Positions 1 through 10,370 of a stretch of 26,702 nucleotides of DNA are shown piece by piece. Below the pieces are notes generated by a model. The model had not been told where the DNA came from. It ran no database searches and saw only the letters and a list, made by a program, of their open reading frames with translations. The stretch's first letter is position 1, and each line of letters starts with the position of its first letter. The translations under genes were made by a program, and so were the position numbers. This DNA comes from Actinomortierella ambigua (taxonomy: Eukaryota > Mortierellomycota > Mortierellomycetes > Mortierellales > Mortierellaceae), in NCBI GenBank assembly GCA_016098155.1, contig JAAAJB010000499.1, positions 1 to 26,702 of the forward strand, in the 5' to 3' direction.

Positions 1-2
1 AC

Positions 3-482
3 AAGGAAGGACGAGGAGTCGGTCAGAGCGATCTTGAGGCAGTCAAATGGTACACAAAGGCAGCAGAGCAAGGGGATGCCATTGCACAAAAAAACCTTGC
101 ATGTATGTACAAGGAAGGACGAGGAGTAGAGCAGAGCGATGTTGAGGCGGTCCAATGGTACGCCAAGGCAGCTGAGCAAGGGGATGCCATTGCACAACAC
201 AGCCTTGGGTGGATGTACAAGAATGGACGAGGAGTGGATCAGAACGATGTTGAGGCGGTCAAATGGTACACCAAGGCAGCTGAGCAAGGGAATGCTGATG
301 CACAATGGCGCCTTGGATCGATGTACAAGAATGGACGAGGAGTAGAGCAGAGCGATCTTGAGGCGGTCAAATGGTACAGCAAGGCAGCTGAGCAAGGGAA
401 AGCCATTGCACAGTTCAACCTTGAATGGTTATACCAGCATGGACGAGGAATCGTTGAGAGCGATACCGAGGCCGCTAAGTAG
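3..482 (+). CDS. Sel1-repeat protein, 3' part (5' end outside window)
   Basis: The frame is open from the window edge to a TAG at 480-482. It encodes about four and a half Sel1-like repeats of exactly 36 residues each, with the recurring pattern MYKxGRGVxQSDxEAVxWYxKAAEQG. Sel1 repeats are TPR-like helical hairpins that act as protein-interaction scaffolds; no enzymatic domain is visible, so the partner and the role are unknown. The copies are nearly identical at DNA level. The stop falls exactly where each earlier repeat has the conserved Trp codon (AAK-stop-Y against AVKWY), so it looks like a TGG to TAG nonsense change, and recognisable repeat remnants continue beyond it. The encoded product may therefore be truncated, or the whole locus may be a pseudogene. 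The upstream part needed to decide lies outside the window. Family call is secure; functionality is not. Confidence 0.85.
   Translation, partial: KEGRGVGQSDLEAVKWYTKAAEQGDAIAQKNLACMYKEGRGVEQSDVEAVQWYAKAAEQGDAIAQHSLGWMYKNGRGVDQNDVEAVKWYTKAAEQGNADAQWRLGSMYKNGRGVEQSDLEAVKWYSKAAEQGKAIAQFNLEWLYQHGRGIVESDTEAAK
3..482 (+). repeat. 108-bp tandem repeat encoding Sel1 units
   Basis: Successive units begin near 105, 213, 321 and 429, with a partial unit before 105. Each is 108 bp (36 codons) and the copies differ by only a few bases, including at third codon positions. This points to recent unit duplication or gene conversion rather than old repeats under protein-level selection alone. Confidence 0.85.
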
Positions 483-888
483 TATAGTCTGAGTACCACG
501 AACCACAACACGTTTACTCAATTCAATCATGCTTCTATGTATGCGCGTGGTATTGTAGTGGAACTAAGCGACGAGGGTTTTCTGAACTTGTATCAAGAGT
601 CTGATGCTTTGGGTGAGCCTAATATCCACCTTCATGTTCCGTGATTGACCTCCTTCAAATACCTCGACGGGCATGCTGGAGCCAAGCTGAAGGCGTGTTC
701 AGGTTGTACAATCGTGGAGCCAAATAAGGGCTTGCGACTGCTCAGCAACTGTTGGGCGGATGCATTAGAGAGGTCTTGGTATTATGCGGAACAAAACAGA
801 GATGGCTAGGTGGTTAAGCAGGACTGCTGCTCATGGTTACACGGACAGTACCCGGCGACTGGAGTTCCTACTGGCCCACCAAGATTGA
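483..888 (+). pseudogene. Decayed Sel1-repeat tail
   Basis: Repeat-like protein sequence continues after the TAG at 480-482 but is scattered over several frames. In the original frame 483-641 reads through an ASMYARGIVV-like segment to TGA at 642-644. In the next frame 641-770 gives an LYNRGAK-stop-GLATAQQLLG segment, where TAA at 725-727 replaces an expected Gln codon. From about 769 to TGA at 886-888 a third frame gives RGLGIMRNKTEMARWLSRTAAHGY, a good terminal Sel1 unit. At least two nonsense changes and two frame changes are needed to read it as one protein, so this part is not functional as coding sequence. An alternative, that short introns bridge the segments, is not supported by clear GT-AG pairs. 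Confidence 0.7.
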
Positions 889-2207
889 TGTTCTGAACGT
901 GCTTCTCCCGACTCGTCCATGAGGGAGATATCTCACTCCTGTAGGAACCACATGCAACGACTTAGGATGTGATATGCTCGCCTGTGGTCGAGTTTTGGCG
1001 GGCTTCTTATGGGACGTCTTGCGGAAAAAAATCTGGGAGAGCCCAAAACCATAGTGCGGAAAAGGGGAGCAGCGTTCGTTTGGTAGAGTGTAGATAGATC
1101 GACTCAGAAGAAAGTCAAGCCATCCTCCACTCCATATTCAGCCAACTACCAGATACGAATCTGTTAGTAGACCTGCGATGGTTCTCCTAACGAGATCATT
1201 TTGTATTGTGTAGCGTAGCCATACCAACAGTGCGTGTTAATGGATCTTACAGTCGTTGTTATGGGTGTCGTTGTATCCGTGGGACCCTTGCGCTTCAAGG
1301 TGAATGATCTAGTGCAGTACAAGTGACACAAATTCCGACCCAACTTTCATTTTACACGCCACACAAACTATCATGATCGAGCTGTTCTTGTGGTGCCCCG
1401 AGCACTGAAAAATGGGGTGAGGCATTCAACCCTACTTGGGCAAATGAATGAGGCAAAATACCAAAGAGGAGAGGGATCAAAGTCCAGGCTTGAAGGCAAC
1501 GGAGCAAGATGGCCGCTAAAGTTTCACAATGGGTTAGGAACTAAATGCAGAAGTAGAGGGTAAAAGGCATTGTCCCATTCCTAGCGGTCTATTCTGTTCA
1601 CACTCGATAGAAAAGACCCTCTCCGGTTCTGCCGAACTCAAGTGTAAACCCTCCGTCCATTACTCACGGTAAAAAAAATGATATTATTGAAGATTAGGTA
1701 AAAATGTACTTTTTTGTGGTGCTTTTTTGGTGTTGTGAGAAGTGAAATGTTTGCAAAACTACGAATGCTTCGACTTGTGAGCTCTCAGATGCGTCTCTTT
1801 TTTTTCGGGTGTGGGTGTGAATTGAGTGATACTTTTTTCTTTCCTCGTGCCTTTCTCCCCCGCTCGAGAGTGCTGACTGAAGAAAAATTTTTAAAAAAAA
1901 GATTGCGTTGTAACCCTGTTTTGGGTGGGTCGTAGGAAAACAACCCGCCATCAAAAAGGGGTGGTTTTGCTTGAAAAGTAGAAAAAAAATGATTATGCAA
2001 TAGATAGTATGTCGGCTAATGGATGCTGTTTGTGTGTGTAGTAGTAGTTGCTTGGCGGGTACGCTGGTGACCAGCACTGGGAGGGAGAGATGCAATGCTT
2101 TGGAGGGTATGTGATAGGGTATTTTTCCCTCCAAGCTCATCGGTTCTTTCCTTCCCCTTCGCGCTGTTGTTTTTTTTTTCTTTCGGGTTCTTCTTTTTTT
2201 TTTTTTT
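889..2207. other. Intergenic region without a recognisable gene
   Basis: No ORF here resembles a known protein and no RNA gene is visible. From about 1670 the sequence becomes rich in T runs on the + strand, including long T stretches just before 2208. Read on the minus strand these are A/G-rich and lie immediately 3' of the kinase stop codon, so they probably belong to that gene's 3' flank. The part between 889 and about 1670 is of ordinary composition and may contain further unrecognisable decay of the Sel1 locus. Confidence 0.6.
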
Positions 2208-5200
2208 TTACGAGTTGAACCAAGGATCGCGACGTGCCTCCGCCGCCGACGGGCGCAGTTCGGCTGTCAGGTTCATCAAGCGCTGCGTCAGCGCAATATA
2301 CTCGGGCGACATGCCTGCCAACTCGAGGGCCGCCCAATTGGGCGGCGACTGGGCCTCGAGCGCATCGTGCGTATGGTACGGATAGATGCCGCTCGCCACC
2401 ACAAACATCGTCACGCCCAACGACCAGATATCGCAAGCACGGTAGTTGATCCATTCCCGTCGACGGATTCGCTTCATCTTGCGCACCACCTCGGGCGCCG
2501 CGTACAACGGTGTACCCACCGGTTTGCGCCCACTGTTGCAGTCGTGCTCGACCGCCAGACCCCAGTCCGCTAACGTCGCCGAGAACCGATAGTCGGCATG
2601 GTTGGCATTCGTCGTCGTGGTCGGTGTCAAGGGAAGGATGATCGTCGACCGGCTGTCGTCCATCGACGCACGACTGCCGTCAGCTGTCGAGTCGTCCATC
2701 GTGCTGCTGTTGTGGTTGAGGATGTTCACCCCGTTGTTGGGATAGCCAAAGCCCGTGGCTGTCGATGACGATGTCGATAAACAAGTCGACTCGCTAGCAT
2801 TGGCATGGTGCAGACTGTTGGCGACGACGGTGCTACGGAGGCTTTCCTGCTGGGTGCCCATCTGGCTGCTGGTAGCACTCGGTTGTTGCTCTCTATCCTT
2901 GGCCTCGCCATCTTTGCTGCCAAGGCGACCGAGGAAGAGGTTGCCAAACACGCCGGATCGTCGACGCATTGCCTTGTCCTTCTCTCCGCTCTTGTCCATC
3001 CCTGTGCTTATGCTTGTGCTCGTACTCACAGTCTTGTTCCAATCCTTGCGTGTCTTGAGAAGAATATTCTCAGGCTAAAAAAACATCCATCCATAAAAAT
3101 ATAAAGTATTAGCTGGTGATTCCAAAATGTCTGCAAAAAGACTATGAATACCAACAAAAGTGCGTATAAAACATGCTGTACCTTGACATCGCGGTGGGTA
3201 ATATCGTGCTTATGGGCATACTCAAGGCACTCAAAGATGGGGCGCATGATGTGCTTAATCTCCTCCTCGCGCATGTTGATACCGTTCGAGTACGAGTTGA
3301 GGTCCGAATCTGCCAGCTCCATGACAAAGTAAAACTTGGTCGATGTCTCCACTACTCGCAGCATCTTGCACACACCAGGCTATGATAGTAAAGATTCAAT
3401 TGGAGGGGTGGGATCGACGAGTCAGTAAAGCAGTATTTTGGAGAGAAGAGGGGGGGGAAAGTCGAAGGAAAGAGAAGGATTGTCTACACATGAGTGGCGA
3501 GTAGAGGATGAAAAAAGAAAATCACTTACTCCGTCTTTGAGGTAGTCTGTAAACCAGGCCTCGTTGAGCAACCGACGGTTCTTGGCCTCCTGCATCGAGT
3601 CCTCGTTGACAAAACCGAGTCGCTTGGAGACAGACTTGTGGATGACTTTGATGGCCAACTCTTGGCCGGTCGTAATGTCAACACCCTTGTAGACGTCTGC
3701 ATGGTGGCCCTTTCCCAGTATTTGCGACTTGAACAGCTTGTACTGGCCCATAAGCAGCTTGGATTTCTCGATCCAGTTGTTCTTAGTCTGGATGAATGTG
3801 TGGTTGTTGATGTTATGTATGTGGGTAGTACAACAATGTTGAGTATGCAAGTTGGGGAAACATCGTCATCATTGTTGCAGGGTCACCCAAAAAGTATATC
3901 GGAGATAATAAAAAACTTACGCGTCTGCAGTAGACCCAGTTGGAAGGACGGGGATAAACGTCGCGTCCCTTCCATCGGCGCGCAGGATCAAAAAAGCCTC
4001 GGGCTTCCAACTCGGCTTCTTTTTGCTCGGCAATCATCTGTGAGCCAGGTCAACAGAAAAGGGTTGGTAGGAAGTGGTTAACAAAAGGAGACAAAGTAAT
4101 GGCCAGGAGAGATGGACGACAAATGACAACAGAGAGCGAGCGTGTTTGTGTGGGGGGGGGGCTGAAGAGGAAGAGGTAGAACGAGAGAGAAAGAGCGAAA
4201 GAGAGGTAGTGACGGAAGGACGAAAGGGCCAACGTCGTTGGGGGGGGAGGCTCTCTGAGAGGGGAGGGGAGGAGAGACGAGAGAGGGGGCAGAGAGAAAG
4301 GTTCGGAAGAAGCCCAGGTCCACAACATGGCTTTCGTTACAAGGAGTTGAACAAATAAAGGAGTTGATGGCGGGAAAATAACAGGTCAGAACGAGGGTAG
4401 CCACTCGTCCTCTGGTCCATTGTTGTGTGTTGTATTTGAACAGACGAATGAAAGAGTGGAGCCGAAAGAAGATGTGTTTGTGTGTGCAAGTGTGCAAGTG
4501 TGTGCGAATATGTGTGTGTGCGTGAGGATGTTGAGGGGATGGTAAGGGGATGAAGGAAGAGGAGGAGAAGGCAAGGAAGGAAAACAAGTGCCCTAGGGCA
4601 AAAACAAGAGTAGATAGCAAGAACAACAGGAAACAACACGAAAGGCAACATGAGGACACAATGGCTCTTCTTACCCTTTCTTTGGCGGCGCGGCTCATGA
4701 GAGGCGTCTTGTTGATAACGTGGTTGATGCGTTCTGTGATGGCAGGGTCAAACTCCTTGATGGTCTGCTATTAGGGTGGATGTCGCGTGGGTATGGTGTG
4801 TTGTGTTTGTTGTAGGTGGGTCAACAAAACAAAAGAGGGGTGGTGATAGTGATGATGATGAAGATGGTGGTGGCATGGTATGGAGAGAGTGGGAGAGGGG
4901 TACCATGGGAAGTGATCGTGGTTACAGATGGGGGGGGGGGAAGAAGAAGGAGCAGTGAGGTTAGAGAGGAGAAGGGGCAATATCGAAAGAAAGACGATCC
5001 TACGCTCAAAAGGGATGATCTCCTTTACTTCTTTTTTTATGTGTGTGTGTGTGTGTGTATCGCTCACACTGGTTGGACTGGTTGGGCCGTCCTTTTCACG
5101 CTCATTCCACCTGTCTTCTCTCCTGTGAGCTCGCCAGTCTCTCCTCCACACAGCACTCGTCTCCCATATTCCGGGAAGGGGAAGGCACTGCACACTTTGT

Positions 5201-6951
5201 CACTGTGCATTGCATGCATGAATAAACGCCTTTCTCAGGTCGGGGAAGGGGACAGAAAGGCAAGAGAGGGGAGGCAGGCAGCTCATCCAATCAGAGAAAA
5301 ATGGCGGGTGCGACAAAGACCTGAGAGAGGACTGTACAGCACAAGGTCCCCTCCTTCCCCTCTTCCCCCGTTCATTGCCCCTTATTTTTCTTTTGGCTGC
5401 ATCCTTTTGTTTTCGTTTTTGACAGCCAGCCAGTCAGCCAGTCAGCCAGTCAGCCAGTCAGCCCTTTAGGCCATTTTTCCCTTCCTTTTTTGTTTTCTTG
5501 ATATCCAATCTCTGAATCCGAAATGCTCGATACAGAAAATGTGTGTTCACCCCTCCTGTCTTTAAGAATGCAGAATGGGGAAAGGGGGGAGAAGGGAGCA
5601 TGCTTACCATGGCCTTTTTGACTGCCGGCTTGGGTGAGGTGTAGTGGTAGTGGAGCGTCTCTTGTGTTGCAGGCCATTGGCGCGGAAGTCGATTAAAGAT
5701 GATCAGGTTCTTCGCAGCCTTGTCAAGGTCCGTGGCGGACGACGCAGGGGTCGGGGTGAGTGGCGTCGTAGGATCGGCCGTGGGCATTGTCGTGCCTGGA
5801 GGCGTGATACTGGCTACCTTGGCTGAGGGCGTGTTGATGCCAGCCTTGGCAGGAGATTGTGTCCCTGTGGCAACGGGGGTGTTTGGGTGTAGCTGAGCAT
5901 GTTGCTGGAGGCGAAGGTGGTGTGAGTGATGATGGTGGTGGTGGTGGTGATGGTGATGGTGATGGTTGAGCTGCGGCGGATGCTGCTGGTGCTGGCCTGG
6001 GGGTGTCGGAGGCTGGTCCACGCGCATTATGCCCCCATTGGGCGACGCGGTCGTCCAAGTGGGACTGTCCCCGCCGCCGCAGGAATGGGTGCTGCTGCCG
6101 TTGGCGCTGTCTTTCCCCGTGCGGTGACTGCTACCTGCAAGCGAGCGTCGGTCGTCGATCTTGGTGTCGACCGGAATCGGCGCCATCAAGGGGTGGCTTC
6201 CTCTGCGCGACGAGGGGCGCAGGCTGTCCACACTGCTCGCAGGCTTTTTGCGTTCCTGCTCAAATGACGCGGCCCGACCTTCCTCAAACAGTGTCGATGA
6301 GGAACAGCGGGCACGTGCACGCAGATCGTCACTGCTCAGCATGGTTGTGGCCGACGAGTGCAGGCTATCGACCGATCCCGTCTTTTGGCACCAAGGACCT
6401 CCAACACCGTCCGCGACGAGCTCTTCGCCATCCGCGAATCGGTCGAGGACCTCTTCAGACTCGGAGAGGTCGCTCTGGTTTGGTGGTAGGCTGACGCGAT
6501 CGTAGTGCGGTTGTTGGCAGTAAAGAGGATGAGAGGTATGAGTGTGGGCCAAGGGACGAGCGGCCGTCGTTGATGTAGACGAAGGCTTGAGGCCTTTGGT
6601 AATGAGTCGAGTTGGAATAGGGGTCAAGGACTCTTGGTACTCCTCCTCGTCGGTCTCAAAAGGCTGTTGGTGCTGTGCGGGCATGGGGTCCATGTGTGGG
6701 TGGTGATGGTGATGATGATGGTGGAGACGGTTCCGCCGCTGGTGCTGGTGCTGGTGCTGGTGTTGGTGCTGGTGCTGGTGCTGGAGCTGGTGCTTGTTGG
6801 CTGTGAGCTGGGCAGCAGAGATGATGGAGGTGGCTACTTGGGTGGCCAGATCGGGCATTCCTGGAGAAGCGTGGCGCGCAGAGGAGTGGTCGAGCGATAG
6901 GCGCATGAGGCGCTCTGTTGCCATGGCAATGTCGGGGTGCTGCGACTCCAT
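2208..6951 (-). CDS. Ser/Thr protein kinase with His-rich N-terminus and DWG motif
   Basis: Six exons fit by phase: 6951-5608, 4767-4675, 4037-3921, 3787-3530, 3379-3182, 3074-2208, giving about 958 aa. The kinase domain occupies about 534-957: glycine loop GKGHHADVYKG (543-553), AIK lysine 565, probable helix-C Glu594, HRDVKPEN catalytic loop (D668, N673), DWG at 840-842 instead of DFG, and APE at 863-865. All catalytic residues are present, so it should be active. The HRDVK/PEN motif is split by an intron and restored exactly on splicing, confirming that junction. About 145 Ser/Thr/Asn-rich residues (686-832) separate the catalytic loop from DWG. The N-terminal half (1-410) is low complexity, with an HQ repeat (about 54-71), eight His (77-84) and about 13 His near 330. 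I chose ATG 6951 as the first Met; the frame stays open to about 7063, where a TAG could be a 3' splice site, so an upstream exon is possible. Kinase subfamily and substrates are not recognised. Confidence 0.88.
4038..4674 (-). other. Long kinase intron 2 (637 bp)
   Basis: Donor GTAAG follows AAA GAA AGG at 4675 and acceptor CAG precedes ATG ATT GCC at 4037. The intron is strongly pyrimidine-rich on the sense strand, with long GA and GT stretches on +. Long ORFs here are composition artefacts. Most other introns in the window are 65-210 bp. Confidence 0.75.
4768..5607 (-). other. Long kinase intron 1 (840 bp)
   Basis: Donor ATG|GTAAGC lies at 5607 and the acceptor TAG ends at 4768. The spliced product reads KPAVKKAM-QTIKEFDPAI in frame. 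Inside are a (GT)n tract near 5040-5060 and an 8-bp tandem repeat at 5423-5463. No conserved exon was found inside, though a small cryptic exon cannot be excluded by eye. Confidence 0.75.
5423..5463. repeat. 8-bp tandem repeat (CAGCCAGT)n
   Basis: About four and a half copies of CAGTCAGC/CAGCCAGT lie in tandem inside kinase intron 1. It is a plain minisatellite with no coding role. Confidence 0.85.
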
Positions 6952-7711
6952 CGAATGGGGCGGGGATCTGCGTGGGTGTGGGTGTGTGTGCCTGGTATGG
7001 GGTGGTGGTTCGGTAGGCACAACAGGAGGATCCGTGAGGATCAAGGACGATTGGTATTGTGTCTACAGTTGTGGCTGCAATTGTGGTTGTGAGAAGGGAC
7101 AGACCGATATGTTGGTGGCAAGGAAGGAGAGGAGGAGGAAGAAGAGTGAAGAAAAGGAAGAAAAAAAAAGGAGTGCGTGAGTGAGTGAGCCAGTAAGCTT
7201 GGAGAGTGAGAGAGTGAGCGTGAGAGAGAGTGAGAGAGTGAGAGAGTGATGAGAGAGGAGAGAGAGAAAGAGAGAGAGAAAGAAGGAGTGCAAATGCAAT
7301 GACGATGAAGAGGAAGAGGAAGAAAAAGAAAGGAGAGGAAGAGTTGACAAACGAGGGTGTAAAGTGGAAAGAGTATGTATGTATGTAGTTTTGGTCAATG
7401 GTCAATAATGCGTGAATGTAATGAATGATGATAATACAATATAAAAACAAAGTGAAAGGGACCAGGAACAAAAAAAAAGAGAGTGGAATGAGGCGGATAG
7501 TGTGTCTGTGGTGGCCACCAAACTGGGACAAATGATTGTGGTTGATCAGCACTGACACACAACAGCATCCATAATGAAAAAGAGACAAGAGACAAGAGAA
7601 AGAGAGAGAGAGGAAGAAGAAAAAGAGACAACAGAGACCCTTTTTGGCTCTGTGATTCAGGGCACACAACACCGCAAAAGGGCTGGTCGGAGTAGTATAT
7701 GTGTGTGACAA
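6952..7711 (-). promoter_or_regulatory. Kinase 5' flank / probable leader, pyrimidine-rich on sense strand
   Basis: Upstream of ATG 6951 the sense (minus) strand is almost pure C/T for several hundred bases, seen on + as a GA tract at 7200-7287. A TATATT-like element occurs on the minus strand near 7440. CT-rich stretches before start codons are common in fungal promoters and leaders. A 3' splice site (CTGTAG) near 7061-7063 suggests that a leader or coding intron may exist. The exact transcription start cannot be told. Confidence 0.45.
7200..7287. repeat. GA-rich polypurine tract
   Basis: The + strand is nearly all purine, built from GAGAGTGA and GAGAGA units. It lies upstream of the kinase start and is C/T on that gene's sense strand. 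Confidence 0.8.
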
Positions 7712-8372
7712 CAGGAAAGCTTATCTAACCTATAAACCGCCTCCTTCTCCCCCCCAAAGTGTCGTCCCTCCTGCCCCCCCCCGGCCGGATGTTGCTGCCA
7801 AGTCTGTAAGGCACGACACGGAGGTAGGAAAGCTGGAGTGGTGGTGGTGCTGGAGGTGGTGGTGATGGGTGAAGGTAGTGGAATGGGAAAGAATCACTCA
7901 TTCAGCCCATTCTTAACTCCAACTCCAACTCCATGCCCTTTGCACCTTTTTGGAGTCACCACTCAATGGTCTCAACGAGAGCATTGCGCCCCCCGCGCGG
8001 TATCACTGGCCATGACAATGCAAACATTGTCGGGTCACAATTGATTGGGGATATTATTAGGAAGACCAACTCATATTTTTTCCCGTTCCCCCTCCCCCCT
8101 TCCTCGCACCCACCCACCTACTCCACCATTGCTGTAGTACCCTTCCCACTGCCTTTAAAGAAAAAAAACCCTTCTTCTTCCCACACACCCAGTCACCCTT
8201 CCATTGTCTGCTAGCGTTGCACATGGCTGCAGTATGGAAGAGGAACGAGAAGAGGACTGGGAAGGATGAGTGCGGTGACCCTCGACCCACGCATAAAAAA
8301 GTGGACTAGGGGGGTGATGCAGCATCAGAGAGAGAGAGAAGGTCGTGGCATAAACAGCCCTTTCTCACAACA

Positions 8373-8453
8373 GGGGTGAGAGCGAGAGAAAGAGAAAGAG
8401 AGAGAGAGGGGGGAGGGAGAGAGAGAGAGAGAGAAAGAGAGTGCGTGAGAGAG
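8373..8453. repeat. GA polypurine tract
   Basis: About 80 bases on + are almost uninterrupted A/G, made of GA and GAAA units around a G-rich core. A polypurine run of this length with mirror symmetry can in principle form triplex (H-) DNA. Confidence 0.8.
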
Positions 8454-8785
8454 TCCGACCGAGAGGGATAGCCCCAGTGCAGAGGCATGCACGTCCGGTC
8501 CGGACTGGCAAAACAAGCGTGCCATTGTTTTCCTCCAAACAGAAAGAGAAGACACTGAATCCGCACAGGGCCCAACTGCTGGGACGCATAGATCGCCCAT
8601 CTGTCTTTGTGTGTGTCTGTGTGTGTGTGTGTGGAGGAGGGCAGTAATTTGGAATCCAACGATCTGAGCGACCAAAGACAAATAAGAGTGGACACAAACA
8701 GGAGCAACGAGAACCGTTTCGAGTGGGTGATAGATACTAGGCTTGTTTGCTTAAGCGAAAAGTAGAATCCATTTGACCCAATCCA

Positions 8786-8788
8786 ACA

Positions 8789-8843
<55 letters not shown>
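8786..8843. repeat. Compound microsatellite (CA)n(GA)n
   Basis: About ten CA dinucleotides run directly into about eighteen GA dinucleotides with a single AAAG interruption. No coding role. Confidence 0.9.
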
Positions 8844-10370
8844 TGAACGAGGAAAAATCAACGTTCAGGGTAGGACACAAACTGAACCCTTTCTAGGTCT
8901 ACACGCTACTGAGTGACACCGCGCTGTCTCTTGGATAAATCCCTGTCAAACAAAAGTCAGAGTGTACCAAGCAAAGCAAAAGTCCCTTTTTTTGGGTACC
9001 AATATCGGAGAAACATAAAAAGAGGCGTTGAGGGTAGGAAGGAGCGCGCGCGGTGAATGTTGTGAATGTGATGTGTGGGAGAGAGAGCATTGGGGTAGAG
9101 GAGACTCATCCTCAGGGTAGAGGGGGGGTGTGTGGGGCAAAGGGGAGAGGGGGTCGCCAGGCAGGGTTTTACTGCGGAGTTAACTCTGCTAGTGTGACTG
9201 AGGGGGAACCCTTTTGGGTAGCCCAGTTCACCCCAACTAACAGTTTTTCGCGTGTCTCCTATCCTGGTCACCCCTATTGTGGCTCCTCTTCCTCTTCTCT
9301 TCATACACGCATCCACACAGCTCCACCTTGTTTTCACCAGAACAAGGAAACTGTGTCTATCGGTGTGGTACTTACATGTTCAACCAAAAGGAAGTACTCT
9401 CAGGGCGACAGAGCACTCTCAATTGCCGACAACTCTGGGAGGATCGAATGCCTTTTGTTTTTAAAAGGAGCTCTGGTGTTTAAACAGGAGTGTGCAAAGA
9501 GCGAGCGAGCGTCGAGAGAGAGAGAGAAAGAGAATGAAAGACTGAGAGAGACAGAGGGAGATGGGGAGTGTGTGTCAGTGTTGGAAGGGATGGCAGGGTG
9601 TTGGTTGGCGGTCTGGTCGGTGGCCTTTGGTGTGGGCGTTTGTATTGCAAAATCCAGCCAAGCTACGGGTGAGGCTGAACGCGATGGTGGTGTGTCTGGG
9701 GACAAGATGGCACAAGGAGTCCTGTTATGTCGAAACAAGCAACCGGGGGTGGAAGATGAAGTAAGAAGAGTGGCAGTGGGTGGAAGAGGAAGCGGAAGAG
9801 GGTGAGGATGAGGGGGAGGAGAAAAGGGAAAGAGGAGGAAAGAGGAGAAGGGAAGGAAGAGGTGGTCGGTGTTCAGGCCACAGGAGCGAGGAACCTTGTT
9901 GGAGGCAGATGGTCGAGTGCGAAAAAAGTGAGACGATGTAAAACAAAAAAAAAAGGTGTACAAGGGAAAAGGGAGAAATAGGAGGGTGAGGTGAGAGCTG
10001 AACTACGGCTGGCGTGGAACGAGGTGTAACGAGGAGCGAACAAGAATGAACGGGAACATCCCAAGACTTATAGTCTCTTGGGTTTGGGGGGATGGACCTC
10101 TGCTGGGAGACAAAAGGCGGCGGCAGGCGCGTATTTGTGTTGAATGATGTCCGTATTGTTGTCCGTGTGTGCGCACAAGCAAAAGGAGGGGCGAAAGAGG
10201 TAAGTGTATGAATGAATGTAAGGAAGGGAAGGACGTTTTGTTCGTTTTTTTTTTCTCTCTGTGGTCCTTTTTTGGCTCGTTGTACTGAAGAGACGGTGTC
10301 CTTTTTTACCATCCCATGCGTTCGAAAGTGCGCCTCTATGGCTCTTTGTCTTTTTTGTCATGGACCCCCT

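Larger units (their letters stand above)
7712..10370. other. Intergenic region with GA/CA simple repeats, no supported gene
   Basis: Several ORFs exist here, the longest being 9053-9805 (+) and 9725-10312 (-). Their translations are Ser/Pro/Phe or Arg/Glu/Gly-rich, follow the base composition and show no domain. No tRNA- or snRNA-like element was seen. The stretch 9160-9480 has more ordinary composition and a palindrome GAGTTAACTC near 9176, and is where a hidden non-coding transcript or leader exon would be most plausible, but nothing specific supports one. Confidence 0.5.

Noticed and set aside
2573..3029. Constitutive intron from GTGAGT (3029) to TTAG (near 2571) in the kinase
   Set aside because: Joining these would shift the frame and destroy DWG, while the unspliced frame is open throughout. 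Kept only as a question of other optional splicing.
4078..4698. 206-codon minus-strand ORF inside kinase intron 2
   Set aside because: Low-complexity product of the pyrimidine-rich intron. The flanking exons join in frame without it.
6656..7711. 351-codon ORF on the minus strand upstream of and overlapping the kinase exon 1
   Set aside because: It overlaps the His-rich kinase exon in another frame and is made of Ser/Leu/Phe runs from the C/T-rich leader.
9170..9190. Palindrome around GAGTTAACTC
   Set aside because: A ten-base perfect palindrome with short extra pairing is expected by chance in 26 kb; no second copy was noticed.
9053..9805. 250-codon ORF on + in the large intergenic region
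   Set aside because: Its translation has no domain, follows local GA-rich composition, overlaps long ORFs on the other strand, and shows no promoter or splice context.
9725..10312. 195-codon ORF on the minus strand, with another at 9400-9963
   Set aside because: Ser/Pro/Leu/Phe-rich translation is what a C/T-rich strand gives in any frame; no conserved motif.
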